Below, in pieces: positions 17,769 to 26,735 of a stretch of DNA of 64,000 bases (positions are counted from its first letter, which is position 1; every line of letters starts with the position of its first letter). The stretch is from an uncultured Pelagimonas sp. (lineage in GTDB: Bacteria > Pseudomonadota > Alphaproteobacteria > Rhodobacterales > Rhodobacteraceae), in NCBI GenBank assembly GCA_947497905.1, contig CANMIH010000015.1:1-64000 (forward strand). The letters run 5' to 3'. Made by a program: the position numbers and the translations under genes. Under the pieces are notes generated by a model that saw only the letters and a program-made list of their open reading frames with translations, was not told the DNA's origin and ran no database searches.

Positions 17769-20339
17769 TTGACATCTCGACCTTGGTTCCGATGGACTTC
17801 AGAACTGACTTGGTCCCGAGCCATGGTGTTTGCCTTTACTTTTCTGGCGACGATCTCGGCGGGTTGGATTTTCTTAGACCTCCAGCGCCCCTTTTCAGAC
17901 CAGAATACAGCCAAGAACGACAATATGGTCTCGGTACTGTCCCAGCTTGGCATCGAGATCATTGCCCTTGAGTTGGCAATCTCTCAGGCGAATCGCACGC
18001 CCAGCACCAACCTAGAGCAAGTGCGACTGCGCTATGATGTTCTATATAGTCGGCTTGAAACCATTCGACAAAACTCGCTCTATGAGCTGGCTCCAGAGAA
18101 TTCAGCAACGCGCAGCAATATGCTCGAGCTTGATGCCTTTCTCTATCGATGGTTGCCGATCATTGATGGCCCTGCAGACGAGTTGAGCGCCGCAATGCCC
18201 GCCCTGGCCCAAGATGCGAAAGTGGCGCGGGCGCGGGCTCGCAACCTGACCGCGGACGCGCTTAGACTGGTTGCGCAGCAAAACGATGCCAGTCGCAAAA
18301 AGGTGTCTTATGCACTTCTATGGCTCGCCTGCGCGCTGATCCTCGTTGTTGGTTTTTTGGCACTCCTGGCCGGTGCGATGTTCAGCTTGGCCCGCAAACA
18401 TGAAGCTCAGGCCCAGCACACGCTTGATATCAGTGAACATATCAAAGCGGTGATCGCCACCGCTCAGGACGCTGTGGTCGTTACAGATGATACCGGCAAG
18501 GTGCTTGAGTTCAATGCCGCCGCCTCACAGATGTTCGGATTTGCCCGCGAAGAGGCGATCGATCGCAATATTGCTGATCTGATTATCCCGCCACACTACC
18601 GCGACCAGCATGATACCGGTATGATCCGTGCCCGTACCGGACAACCCTCGCGCATTCTGGGAAAGGGGCAAATTCAACTAGAGGCCCGCCACAAAAACGG
18701 TCTCATCTTTCCCATAGATCTCACGCTCGCGCGCACCCAGACATCCAACGGAACCATCCTGATTGGTTTCTTGCGCGATATCTCGGCCCGCGTTCAAACC
18801 GAAACCGATTTGATCACAGCCAAAGATCGCGCCGTCGCTGGCGAGAAACAAAAGGCCGCGCTTCTGGCTGTGATGAGCCATGAAATGCGCACACCGTTAA
18901 ACGGTTTGATTGGTGCGCTTGAGCTTTTTGACAAAGGAACACTTGATGCGCGGCATCGCACCTATCTTGAGATCATGCGCACGTCCGGCGAAACCCTTCA
19001 GCGGCATATCAATTCGGTTCTCGATATGTCGCGACTGGATGCTGGCCATATGCCCGTCGACCCGCAATCCTTCGACCTTGTTCAGTTGATTGATGAAATT
19101 GCGGAATCGCACAGCACGGCAGCCGAGGAACGCGGCAACCTGATCACTGTTGCCCCGATGAACCCCGATTTGCATGGTGTTTTCTCAGACCCTGGCCATG
19201 TCAGACGTATCCTCGACAACCTGATCAGCAATGCGGTGAAATTCACCAAAGAAGGGCAGATCACGGTGGAAGTTGACTGCCACCGTGGATTGGAAGAGGT
19301 CGAAATCCGCGTGATCGACACCGGGATCGGAATCACCGACGCCGACCTGAACAGGATCTTTGATGATTTTGAAACAGTCGACACCACCTATGGCCGCGGT
19401 GCGCAGGGCACCGGGCTTGGGCTGGGCCTGTCGTCCCGATTGGCGAAGTTTCTAAACGGCACCCTGACCGCGGTCAGTGAGCCCGGCGCGGGCAGCGCTT
19501 TTTCTCTTACGCTTCCCCTATCACCAACACGGCGCGCACCCCTGATCCGCCCCCAATTTGACGACATGGCCGCGCTTCCACCGATGGAAATCCTTGTTGT
19601 CGAAGACAATGGCGTGAACCGACTCGTTGCACGAGACCTCCTTACCAAGGATGGGCATTCGGTCACCGAAGCCGTAGATGGGCAGGATGGCGTGGATCAG
19701 GCAGAGGCGCATAAATTTGACCTGATCTTGATGGACATCTCCATGCCCGGTGTGGATGGCGTTGAGGCGACCAAACAAATTCTGGGCGGGACCGGCCCCA
19801 ATGCAAACACGCCCATCGTCGCAACAACCGCCCATGCACTGCCAGAAGACACCGCCGCCTTTTATCAGGCTGGCATGTGCGGTGTGATTGTCAAACCGCT
19901 GACCCTTTCCAAATTGCGACAGGGTTTGTTCGACGCCGATTGGTCGCGTGGTGGAGGATGTTCGCCCGATGCACTGATCGATGACATGCAACTGGCCGAC
20001 ATTCGTGCCGATCTGGGCCCAGAACTTTATTCACAGAGCTTTGCGCGGTTTGAATCCGAGATGCATGGGTTCATTTTCGCGGCGAGCCAGGAACAGCAAA
20101 CGCCGGAGCACATGGCTCATATGGCGCAAGAGGCTCATCGCCTAGTAGGATCTGCAAGCATATTTGGCGCTTTGGGCATATCCCGCTGCCTGAGGCTTCT
20201 GCAGGACAGTTATACGGCTCAGGATACCGGGAAAATTGGCGAACAGGTCGACAATCTTTCCAACCAATGTGACCAAAGTCTGCTTATTCTCGCACCAACC
20301 GTGAGGTCGCCCTCCTCTGGCTCAACTTTGAAGCCCTAG
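17769..20339 (+). CDS. Membrane hybrid histidine kinase with PAS, receiver and Hpt domains
   Basis: An 856-residue sensor. TM1 about 19-38, a periplasmic helical region to about 178, TM2 about 180-207, PAS about 222-340 (VLEFNAAASQMFGFAREEAI), HisKA with phospho-His 371 (MSHEMRTPLNGL), HATPase (ISNAVKFTKEGQ, DTGIGI, GTGLGLGLS), receiver with Asp 656 (LMDISMPGVDG) and C-terminal Hpt with His 790 (EAHRLVGSAS). This is a complete His-Asp-His relay that probably passes phosphate to the LuxR-type regulator at 16.4 kb. The start is TTG 17769 behind AGGGCAGG; ATG 17823 would cut into TM1. Its stop interlocks with the next gene on CTAG. Confidence 0.92.
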   Translation: MTSRPWFRWTSELTWSRAMVFAFTFLATISAGWIFLDLQRPFSDQNTAKNDNMVSVLSQLGIEIIALELAISQANRTPSTNLEQVRLRYDVLYSRLETIRQNSLYELAPENSATRSNMLELDAFLYRWLPIIDGPADELSAAMPALAQDAKVARARARNLTADALRLVAQQNDASRKKVSYALLWLACALILVVGFLALLAGAMFSLARKHEAQAQHTLDISEHIKAVIATAQDAVVVTDDTGKVLEFNAAASQMFGFAREEAIDRNIADLIIPPHYRDQHDTGMIRARTGQPSRILGKGQIQLEARHKNGLIFPIDLTLARTQTSNGTILIGFLRDISARVQTETDLITAKDRAVAGEKQKAALLAVMSHEMRTPLNGLIGALELFDKGTLDARHRTYLEIMRTSGETLQRHINSVLDMSRLDAGHMPVDPQSFDLVQLIDEIAESHSTAAEERGNLITVAPMNPDLHGVFSDPGHVRRILDNLISNAVKFTKEGQITVEVDCHRGLEEVEIRVIDTGIGITDADLNRIFDDFETVDTTYGRGAQGTGLGLGLSSRLAKFLNGTLTAVSEPGAGSAFSLTLPLSPTRRAPLIRPQFDDMAALPPMEILVVEDNGVNRLVARDLLTKDGHSVTEAVDGQDGVDQAEAHKFDLILMDISMPGVDGVEATKQILGGTGPNANTPIVATTAHALPEDTAAFYQAGMCGVIVKPLTLSKLRQGLFDADWSRGGGCSPDALIDDMQLADIRADLGPELYSQSFARFESEMHGFIFAASQEQQTPEHMAHMAQEAHRLVGSASIFGALGISRCLRLLQDSYTAQDTGKIGEQVDNLSNQCDQSLLILAPTVRSPSSGSTLKP

Positions 20340-21181
20340 ACCAGCTGCACCTGATGTTCAGCCTGCCCCTTGGATTGGGTCTTTGCGCAAAACACCTGCC
20401 CCGCCATTGGGTCCGAGACGCCTTCTGCCGCTGATGTTGCAAACAGCTGATCCATCGCCGCACCACCAAACGCCGGGCAACTGATCTGTCCCGCAGGAAA
20501 CGCCATTGCCTCGACAAACTGTCCAGACGAATCATAACAGGCAACGCGTGATGCCCCCCACTGCGCATTCCAAAGATTGCCCGCTGTATCCACAACGGCC
20601 CCATCCGGATTCAGCCCCTCTTGGGTCAGATCAAGCCATGCAACGGGCTCGCCTATCGGCCATCCTTCTGCATCAAGCGACACGCGGCGGATGATTTTGG
20701 TGGGCGTATCCGTAAAATAGGCGAAGGTGCCATCGGGTGCGAAACAAATGGCATTGGGGATCGTCAAACGGTCGAACAGGGGCCGCAGCTCGCCTTTATA
20801 CCAGCGGTAGATCGCACCTGCCTCAGGCTCAAGATTGTACCCCATGGTCCCAATCCAGAATCCGCCCTTGGGATCCGCACGCCCATCATTGGATCGCGTC
20901 ACAGCATTGTCGCGCTCAAGATCGACAAGATGAGTCTCGGTCTTGGCCTCAAGATCAAACACAAACAGATCCCGTTCGCTCGCAATCAACAGGCGCGTTT
21001 CGTCCACCCAGCCCGCTGCGGAAACCGCGCGATCAAATTGCCAAAGGCTCTGGGTCTCTCCCGATCGCTCGTAAAGCCGATGGCTCAAGATATCGAACCA
21101 GAACACCGATTGACGCAGTGGATGCCAAAAAATCCCTTCTCCCAGAACACATTGCGTATCGGAAAAAACGGTACTGGTCAT
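20336..21181 (-). CDS. SMP-30/gluconolactonase-like hydrolase
   Basis: A 281-residue six-bladed beta-propeller of the SMP-30/LRE family, which hydrolyses sugar lactones using one divalent metal. The metal ligands are recognisable: Glu in VLGEGIFWH, Asn/Asp in TRSNDGRADPKGGFWIGTMG and IPNAICFAPDG, Asp in LNPDGAVVD. I chose ATG 21181, with AGGTGAG upstream on the minus strand; an upstream extension to 21250 is less likely. The true lactone is unknown. It converges on the hybrid kinase. Confidence 0.88.
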   Translation of the reverse strand: MTSTVFSDTQCVLGEGIFWHPLRQSVFWFDILSHRLYERSGETQSLWQFDRAVSAAGWVDETRLLIASERDLFVFDLEAKTETHLVDLERDNAVTRSNDGRADPKGGFWIGTMGYNLEPEAGAIYRWYKGELRPLFDRLTIPNAICFAPDGTFAYFTDTPTKIIRRVSLDAEGWPIGEPVAWLDLTQEGLNPDGAVVDTAGNLWNAQWGASRVACYDSSGQFVEAMAFPAGQISCPAFGGAAMDQLFATSAAEGVSDPMAGQVFCAKTQSKGQAEHQVQLV

Positions 21182-21326
21182 GGCAGGCTCACCTATGTTT
21201 GCGGTATCAGTTTCACCCAACGACCTACTGCCCGCAACCAAAGGAGGCAAACAAAGATTTATTTTAGGCTTGAAATTTCCGTCAACTTGCGCTCACCTCT
21301 GAACCACATCAGCGAGGAAGTGCTTA

Positions 21327-21563
21327 ATGACCTGTGTCTTTGTTCAGATCCGATGCACCCCGGGTACCGGTTACACCGTGGCCCAGGAAATCACCCTGCG
21401 TGAAATCCATTCGGAGCTCTATTCGACAAGTGGTGAATATGATTTGCTGGTGAAGCTCTACATCCCAGAGAACGAGGATGTGGGAAAATACATAAACGAC
21501 AATCTGCTCGGCATTTCAGGGATCGAGCGAACGTTGACGACGCTGACATTTCGCGCGTTTTGA
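21327..21563 (+). CDS. Stand-alone Lrp/AsnC ligand-binding (RAM) domain protein
   Basis: A 78-residue protein that is just the C-terminal sensing domain of Lrp/AsnC regulators, with no helix-turn-helix: VFVQIRCTPGTGYTVAQEI, IHSELYSTSGEYDLLVKLYI, IPENEDVGKYINDNLL, RTLTTLTF. Such stand-alone RAM proteins form oligomers that bind amino acids. It starts after GAGGAAGTG and lies 23 bp before the amino-acid-type ABC transporter, so it may sense the transported ligand and act on an Lrp paralogue or on the transporter. Confidence 0.88.
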   Translation: MTCVFVQIRCTPGTGYTVAQEITLREIHSELYSTSGEYDLLVKLYIPENEDVGKYINDNLLGISGIERTLTTLTFRAF

Positions 21564-21586
21564 GACGACAACAGGGAGACGTCCAA

Positions 21587-22720
21587 ATGAAATTCAAAAG
21601 CTTGGCTCTGAGCTGCGCTATTGCTGCACTCGCAGCCCCCGCAATGGCCGAAGTCAAAGTCGGCATGATCACAACACTGTCCGGCGGCGGTGCAGGGCTT
21701 GGGATCGACGTGCGCGACGGCTTTATGCTGGCGATCGAACAATCAGGCCGCGATGACATCGAAGTGGTGATCGAAGACGATCAGCGCAAACCCGATGTTG
21801 CGGTCCAGTTGGCCGACAAAATGGTGCAGTCCGAGAAGGTAGACGTGCTGACCGGCATCATCTGGTCGAACCTCGCAATGGCCGTGGTGCCTTCGGTGAC
21901 AGCGCAGGGCAAATTCTACCTGTCACCCAACGCAGGCCCTTCGCAGCTGGCGGGGCGCGGCTGCCATCAGAACTATTTCAATGTCGCCTGGCAGAACGAC
22001 AACCTGCATGAAGGTGCCGGTGCGCATGCCAACGCCAAAGGCTATTCCAAAACCTTCATCCTTGCGCCCAACTATCCTGCGGGCAAAGACGCGCTGACCG
22101 GGTACAAGCGGTTCTATGAGGGTGACCTGACCGGTGAACTATACACCAAACTGGGCCAGACCGACTACGCCGCCGAGATTGCACAAATCCGCGCGTCGGG
22201 CGCAGACAGTGTCTTTTTCTTCCTGCCCGGCGGCATGGGCATTTCCTTCCTCAAACAGTTCGCAGACAGCGGCATTGACCTGCCGGTCGTAGGCCCGGCC
22301 TTCTCGTTTGATCAGGGTATCCTGCAGGCGGTTGGTGATGCGGCATTGGGTGTGGCAAACACCAGCCAATGGTCCAAGGATCTGGACAACCCGGCAAACG
22401 CCGCCTTTGTCGCCAGCTTTGAACAGGAATACGGCCGTCTGCCTTCGCTCTATGCAAGCCAGGGCTTTGACACCGCAAATCTGCTGATCTCGGCCATCGA
22501 CAAGGCGGATGTGAGTGACGCGGATGGCTTCCGCGAGGCTCTGCGCGCGGCCGAGTTCGACAGCACACGTGGCGAGTTCAAGTTTGGACCCAACCACCAT
22601 CCGATCCAGAACATCTATGTACGCGAAGTGATCCGCGAAGGCGATGTTCTGACAAACAAAGTTCTGGGCGCGGCGCTGGAAGCACGCGGCGATGCCTACG
22701 CAGCTGACTGCAAAATGTAA
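21587..22720 (+). CDS. ABC transporter periplasmic binding protein, LivJ type
   Basis: A 377-residue periplasmic binding protein of the branched-chain amino acid (HAAT) family. Signal peptide MKFKSLALSCAIAALAAPAMA; mature domain VKVGMITTLSGGGAGLGIDV, IEDDQRKPDVAVQLADKMV, VDVLTGIIWSN, YFNVAWQND, FFFLPGGMGISFLKQF. ATG 21587 is preceded by CAGGGAGAC and gives a clean signal peptide. The ligand is not evident: HAAT systems carry Leu/Ile/Val but also urea, amides and aromatic acids. First gene of a five-gene transporter operon. Confidence 0.92.
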   Translation: MKFKSLALSCAIAALAAPAMAEVKVGMITTLSGGGAGLGIDVRDGFMLAIEQSGRDDIEVVIEDDQRKPDVAVQLADKMVQSEKVDVLTGIIWSNLAMAVVPSVTAQGKFYLSPNAGPSQLAGRGCHQNYFNVAWQNDNLHEGAGAHANAKGYSKTFILAPNYPAGKDALTGYKRFYEGDLTGELYTKLGQTDYAAEIAQIRASGADSVFFFLPGGMGISFLKQFADSGIDLPVVGPAFSFDQGILQAVGDAALGVANTSQWSKDLDNPANAAFVASFEQEYGRLPSLYASQGFDTANLLISAIDKADVSDADGFREALRAAEFDSTRGEFKFGPNHHPIQNIYVREVIREGDVLTNKVLGAALEARGDAYAADCKM

Positions 22721-22747
22721 TCTCTCTTACATGTAGAACACATTGCC

Positions 22748-22772
22748 CCGAAGGCGCCCCGCGCGCCTTCGG
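22748..22772 (+). terminator. Hairpin between the binding-protein and permease genes
   Basis: A 10-bp perfect stem CCGAAGGCGC/GCGCCTTCGG with a 5-nt loop and no T tract. Such intergenic hairpins usually protect the binding-protein mRNA 3' end or reduce read-through, which gives more binding protein than permease. Confidence 0.6.
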
Positions 22773-22813
22773 ACATGTCTCTCTTTGACATTCGCAACGG
22801 GGAAGGATCGCAT

Positions 22814-23734
22814 ATGTCTGCGATACTGGTGATCGAGCAGCTGCTGAACGGGCTGCAGTCGGGCATCATGCTGTTTTTGATGGCAGCAGGTCTGACGCTT
22901 GTTTTTGGTGTGATGGGGTTGATCAATCTCGCGCATGGGTCGCTGTATATGGTTGGCGCCTTTGCCGCCGCTGCGGCGTCGGCAGCGACGGGATCATTTT
23001 TTCTGGGGCTTGTGGCTGCGCTCATCGGGGCGGCAGCGGCCGGCGCCATTATCGAGCTGACCGTGTTGCGCCGACTTTATGCGCGCGACCACCTGGATCA
23101 GGTTCTGGCCACCTTTGCGTTGATCCTGATTTTCTCGGAAGGCACGCGTTGGGTCTTTGGATCTTTCCCTCTGTTTCTAGATATCCCTGACCTTCTGTCA
23201 GGTCCGGTCACCCTGCCCGGCGGCATTCAGTACCCGCTCTATCGTCTGACACTGATTCTGATTGGTCTCGCCGTTGCCGCAGGTCTGTTCTGGTTGATTG
23301 CCCGCACCCGCGTTGGCATCCGCATCCGCGCCGGTGAAAACGACCGTGAAATGATCGCCGCACTTGGCGTCGATATCGACCGGCTTTACACCTTTGTTTT
23401 TGCCCTTGGAGCCGCTTTGGCAGGGCTGGCGGGGGCTCTTGTGGGTGCGATCCAATCGGTGCAGGTCGGCATGGGTGAACCCGTGTTGATCTTAGCCTTT
23501 GTTGTAATCGTTATCGGCGGCATCGGTTCGATCAAAGGCGCATTGATCGGCGCACTTCTGGTGGGGCTGACCGACACCTTGGGAAGTATTTTTCTGCCGC
23601 AACTGTTCCGCCTGTTCATGGATCCCGCCGCGGCGAGCCAAATCGGCGCCTCGCTGGCCTCGATGGCCATATATGTTCTGATGGCTGCCGTGCTGATCTG
23701 GAAACCCACCGGCCTGTTCGGAGCAAAAGCATGA
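22814..23734 (+). CDS. livH: ABC transporter permease, LivH type
   Basis: A 306-residue inner-membrane permease with about eight membrane segments. LivH hallmarks: LLNGLQSGIMLFLMAAGLTL, GLINLAHGSLYMVGAF, AGENDREMIAALGVDIDRLY, GGIGSIKGALIGALLVG. ATG 22814 follows GGGGAAGGATCG; an in-frame ATG at 22775 would prepend a charged stretch and lacks a good ribosome site. It overlaps the next gene by 4 bp. Confidence 0.93.
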   Translation: MSAILVIEQLLNGLQSGIMLFLMAAGLTLVFGVMGLINLAHGSLYMVGAFAAAAASAATGSFFLGLVAALIGAAAAGAIIELTVLRRLYARDHLDQVLATFALILIFSEGTRWVFGSFPLFLDIPDLLSGPVTLPGGIQYPLYRLTLILIGLAVAAGLFWLIARTRVGIRIRAGENDREMIAALGVDIDRLYTFVFALGAALAGLAGALVGAIQSVQVGMGEPVLILAFVVIVIGGIGSIKGALIGALLVGLTDTLGSIFLPQLFRLFMDPAAASQIGASLASMAIYVLMAAVLIWKPTGLFGAKA

Positions 23735-24714
23735 CCCGCGAATCCTATGTGAACCTCGCCTGCCTTGCGGGCCTGATCCTCATCCCGTTGTGGGCGCATG
23801 TCTCGGACGAGCCCTTTACCATCACCCTTGCAACCCGCGCTGTGATCCTTGCCCTTGCGGCACTTGGGCTGAACATCGCCCTTGGCATTGGTGGCTTGGT
23901 CAGCTTTGGCCACGCTGTGTTCTTTGGCATCGGTGGCTATGCCATGGGCATTCTGGCGCATCACGCCCAGAACTACACACCGATTGCTGAGTGGCCCTTC
24001 TTGATAGAAGGCACCAAATCGATGCCCATTATCTGGCTTTTGGCCACGGTGGTGTCCGGGATTGTTGCCTTTCTCATCGGCCTTTTGTCGCTACGTACCA
24101 CTGGCGTCTATTTCATCATGATCACACTGGCCTTTGGTCAGATGCTGTTCTTCTTCTCCATCAGCTGGGCGGAATATGGTGGTGAAGACGGTCTGGCGAT
24201 CTATGTGCGCAACGGATTCCCCGGCCTCAACACGCTGGTGCCCTTGCAGTTCTACGGGCTCTGCCTTGCCATATTGCTTCTGGCACTGGCCTTCCAATGG
24301 CGGCTAGCAAAATCGCCCTTCGGTCTGGCTCTGAACGCGGCGCGGCAGGTGCCCAACCGCGTCAAAGCTGTCGGCCTGAACCCATTTAAGCTTCAGCTGG
24401 TGGCCTTCACCATTTCGGGCATGATCACCGGTCTTGCCGGGGCGCTGTTTGCGGATCTCAACCGCTTTGTCAGCCCGACCATGTTCAGCTGGCAGCTCTC
24501 GGGTGAGTTTATCGTCTTTATCATCATTGGAGGCACGGCCCGTCTGTTTGGTCCGGTGATCGGTGCCGCATTGTTTGTCATAATCGAACATGTGCTGGGC
24601 GGGATCAGCGACTATTGGCACATCTGGTTTGGCTTCCTTCTGCTGGGCATTGTGCTCTTTGGCAAAGGTGGCGTGATCGGACTTCTGGCGGGAGGAGCAA
24701 AGGCCCATGACTGA
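23731..24714 (+). CDS. livM: ABC transporter permease, LivM type
   Basis: A 327-residue inner-membrane permease, the partner of the LivH-type protein. Hallmarks are LNIALGIGGLVSFGHAVFFG near the N terminus, LRTTGVYFIMITLAFGQML, AVGLNPFKLQLVAFTISGMI and GGTARLFGPVIGAALFV. Start and end both overlap neighbours (4 bp and 8 bp), showing translational coupling in the operon. Confidence 0.93.
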   Translation: MTRESYVNLACLAGLILIPLWAHVSDEPFTITLATRAVILALAALGLNIALGIGGLVSFGHAVFFGIGGYAMGILAHHAQNYTPIAEWPFLIEGTKSMPIIWLLATVVSGIVAFLIGLLSLRTTGVYFIMITLAFGQMLFFFSISWAEYGGEDGLAIYVRNGFPGLNTLVPLQFYGLCLAILLLALAFQWRLAKSPFGLALNAARQVPNRVKAVGLNPFKLQLVAFTISGMITGLAGALFADLNRFVSPTMFSWQLSGEFIVFIIIGGTARLFGPVIGAALFVIIEHVLGGISDYWHIWFGFLLLGIVLFGKGGVIGLLAGGAKAHD

Positions 24715-25456
24715 TGTCATTTTGGAAACCCGTGGGTTACGCAAAGCCTTCGGTGCTCTGCAGGCAACCGACGATGTCTCGATCGCCCTCAGACCGGGAG
24801 AAATTCACGCCATCATTGGCCCCAACGGCGCGGGAAAATCCACGCTGATCGGCCAGATCTGCGGATCGCTTGCCCCCGACAGTGGGCAGGTTTTCCTTGC
24901 CGGTCAGGATGTGACGGGAAAAGACACCGCCCAAAGGGCGCAGGCCGGACTTGGCCGCACCTTCCAGATCAGCCAGTTGGCCATGGAAGACACCGTCATG
25001 CAAAACGTGCTGCTCGGCGCGCTCGGCAAAAGCGCCGCGCCATGGCGGTTTTTTGGCGCGGTGTTGAATGACAAAGCTTTGCGCAAATCGGCCATGGCTG
25101 CGCTTGAACGCGTGGGTCTGGCAGACGAACAAGCACGGGTGACTGCAGAGCTGAGCCACGGTCAGCGCCGACAGCTCGAAGTCGCTGTTGCCCTGACCCT
25201 GCAACCCAAGGCCTTTGTCATGGATGAACCCATGGCGGGCCTTGGGGCCGAAGGATCGGCACGTTTGACCAAACTTCTGGATGGGTTGCGCCACGAAGCG
25301 CCGATCCTTCTGGTCGAACATGACATGGATGCGGTGTTTGCCCTGGCCGACCGGATCAGTGTGCTGGTCAGTGGCCAGATCATCGCCACTGGCACAGTTG
25401 ACGAAATCCGCACCGACACCCGTGTGCGCGAAGCCTATCTGGGGGACGAAGCATGA
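24707..25456 (+). CDS. livG: ABC transporter ATPase, LivG type
   Basis: A 249-residue ATPase with Walker A GPNGAGKSTL, Q-loop region GRTFQISQLAME, signature LSHGQRRQLEVA (the LSHGQ variant common in LivG), Walker B AFVMDEPMAGLG and H-loop LVEHDMD. It energises import with the LivF-type subunit. It overlaps both neighbouring genes. Confidence 0.94.
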   Translation: MTDVILETRGLRKAFGALQATDDVSIALRPGEIHAIIGPNGAGKSTLIGQICGSLAPDSGQVFLAGQDVTGKDTAQRAQAGLGRTFQISQLAMEDTVMQNVLLGALGKSAAPWRFFGAVLNDKALRKSAMAALERVGLADEQARVTAELSHGQRRQLEVAVALTLQPKAFVMDEPMAGLGAEGSARLTKLLDGLRHEAPILLVEHDMDAVFALADRISVLVSGQIIATGTVDEIRTDTRVREAYLGDEA

Positions 25457-26142
25457 GTGCCCTTCTCAGTCTCAAAAACATCACCGCCCATTATGGCGCC
25501 AGTCAGGCGCTGTTTGGGGTCGATCTCACCCTCAACCAAGGCGAAGTGCTTGCCTTGATGGGCCGCAACGGCATGGGCAAAAGCACCACCATCAAATGCA
25601 TCTGTCGTATGTTGGCAGCAAAGGGCGAGATCCGCTTTGACGGCACAGATCTTGCCCCCCTGCCCAGCCACAAGGCCGCTCGACTGGGGATTGGTCTGGT
25701 CCCCGAGGGGCGGCGCTGTTTCGCGGATCTTACAGTGTCTGAAAACCTGATGGCCAGCGCCCGCCCCGGCGCCTGGGATCAAGCCGCGGTTGGGTCTTTG
25801 TTTCCTCGACTGGCCGAGCGTCACGCGCAGCGGGCGGCAAGCCTGTCAGGGGGCGAGCAACAGATGCTTGCGATTGGGCGTGCGCTGATGACCAATCCGC
25901 GGTTGTTGATCCTTGATGAGGCAACAGAGGGACTTGCCCCGCTGATCCGCCAGGAAATCTGGGATGCAATTGGTCGTTTGAAACGCGATAGCGGGTTGTC
26001 CATTCTGATCGTCGACAAATCGCTAAAAGAACTGCGTCAAGTGGCCGACACCGCAGTGATCCTCGACAAAGGCACCTCTATCTGGGCCGATCGTCTGGAA
26101 AACTTGCCTACCGATCTCGCACATAAACATCTCGGGATTTAA
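25453..26142 (+). CDS. livF: ABC transporter ATPase, LivF type
   Basis: A 229-residue ATPase with Walker A GRNGMGKSTT, LVPEGRRCFADLTVSENL (typical LivF), signature SLSGGEQQMLAIGRALM and Walker B LLILDEATEGLAP. The H-loop position reads LIVDKSLKEL, with Asp-Lys where LivF normally has an EQ/EH-type end, so the switch His is not obvious. Last gene of the operon; its stop interlocks with the TetR stop on TTAA at 26139-26142. Confidence 0.93.
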   Translation: MSALLSLKNITAHYGASQALFGVDLTLNQGEVLALMGRNGMGKSTTIKCICRMLAAKGEIRFDGTDLAPLPSHKAARLGIGLVPEGRRCFADLTVSENLMASARPGAWDQAAVGSLFPRLAERHAQRAASLSGGEQQMLAIGRALMTNPRLLILDEATEGLAPLIRQEIWDAIGRLKRDSGLSILIVDKSLKELRQVADTAVILDKGTSIWADRLENLPTDLAHKHLGI

Positions 26143-26735
26143 TCCTGCAAGCTCAGGCCGTTTAGGCACTGTGTCACGGCCTGAGTTTTAACGGCATGAA
26201 AGGCTTCATCCGTCAGCCCCATTAGCGCGGCCTGAAGCACCACACCCTGTATCAGTCCCACGATCATCCATCCGCGGTTAACCGGAGCCCAGTCATCTTT
26301 CGGTGCGCTGGGTGCAAACTCATCTAGCTTACGCGCGATCAGATTGCCGATGCGCCCCAACCGTTGTTGTGACCGCCGCATGATCTCTTCCCGACATTCA
26401 GGCAACCGGGTGAGCTCCTGCAAAACACTCAGAAGCTTGGCATGTCGGTGTCGCGGTTTGAACACAGCCTCAAGCCCAGCGCGCAACTCGGCGACAGTCT
26501 GACTTTGCGCTACGCCATCGTACCAGTGATCAAATTCATCAAAAATCAGGTCGCTGACCGCCAACGCCAGATCTTCTTTGCGTTTGAAATATAGGTAGAC
26601 CGTCCCCTTTCCCACGCCACTGCGCCCAGCGATATCTGCCACACGCGCCGCCGCAATACCCACATCGGCAAACACCTCTAGGGCACTTTGCAAAATCACA
26701 GTTTGCTGGGAATCTTGGCTTTCGATCTGGGGCAT
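26139..26735 (-). CDS. TetR family regulator next to the ABC transporter
   Basis: A 198-residue one-component regulator. N-terminal helix-turn-helix: ILQSALEVFADVGIAAARVA, DIAGRSGVGKGTVYLYFKRKEDL. The C-terminal helical domain is divergent and should bind an effector. It converges on livF, so it is not in the same transcript, but it is the nearest candidate regulator of that importer. Confidence 0.88.
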   Translation of the reverse strand: MPQIESQDSQQTVILQSALEVFADVGIAAARVADIAGRSGVGKGTVYLYFKRKEDLALAVSDLIFDEFDHWYDGVAQSQTVAELRAGLEAVFKPRHRHAKLLSVLQELTRLPECREEIMRRSQQRLGRIGNLIARKLDEFAPSAPKDDWAPVNRGWMIVGLIQGVVLQAALMGLTDEAFHAVKTQAVTQCLNGLSLQD

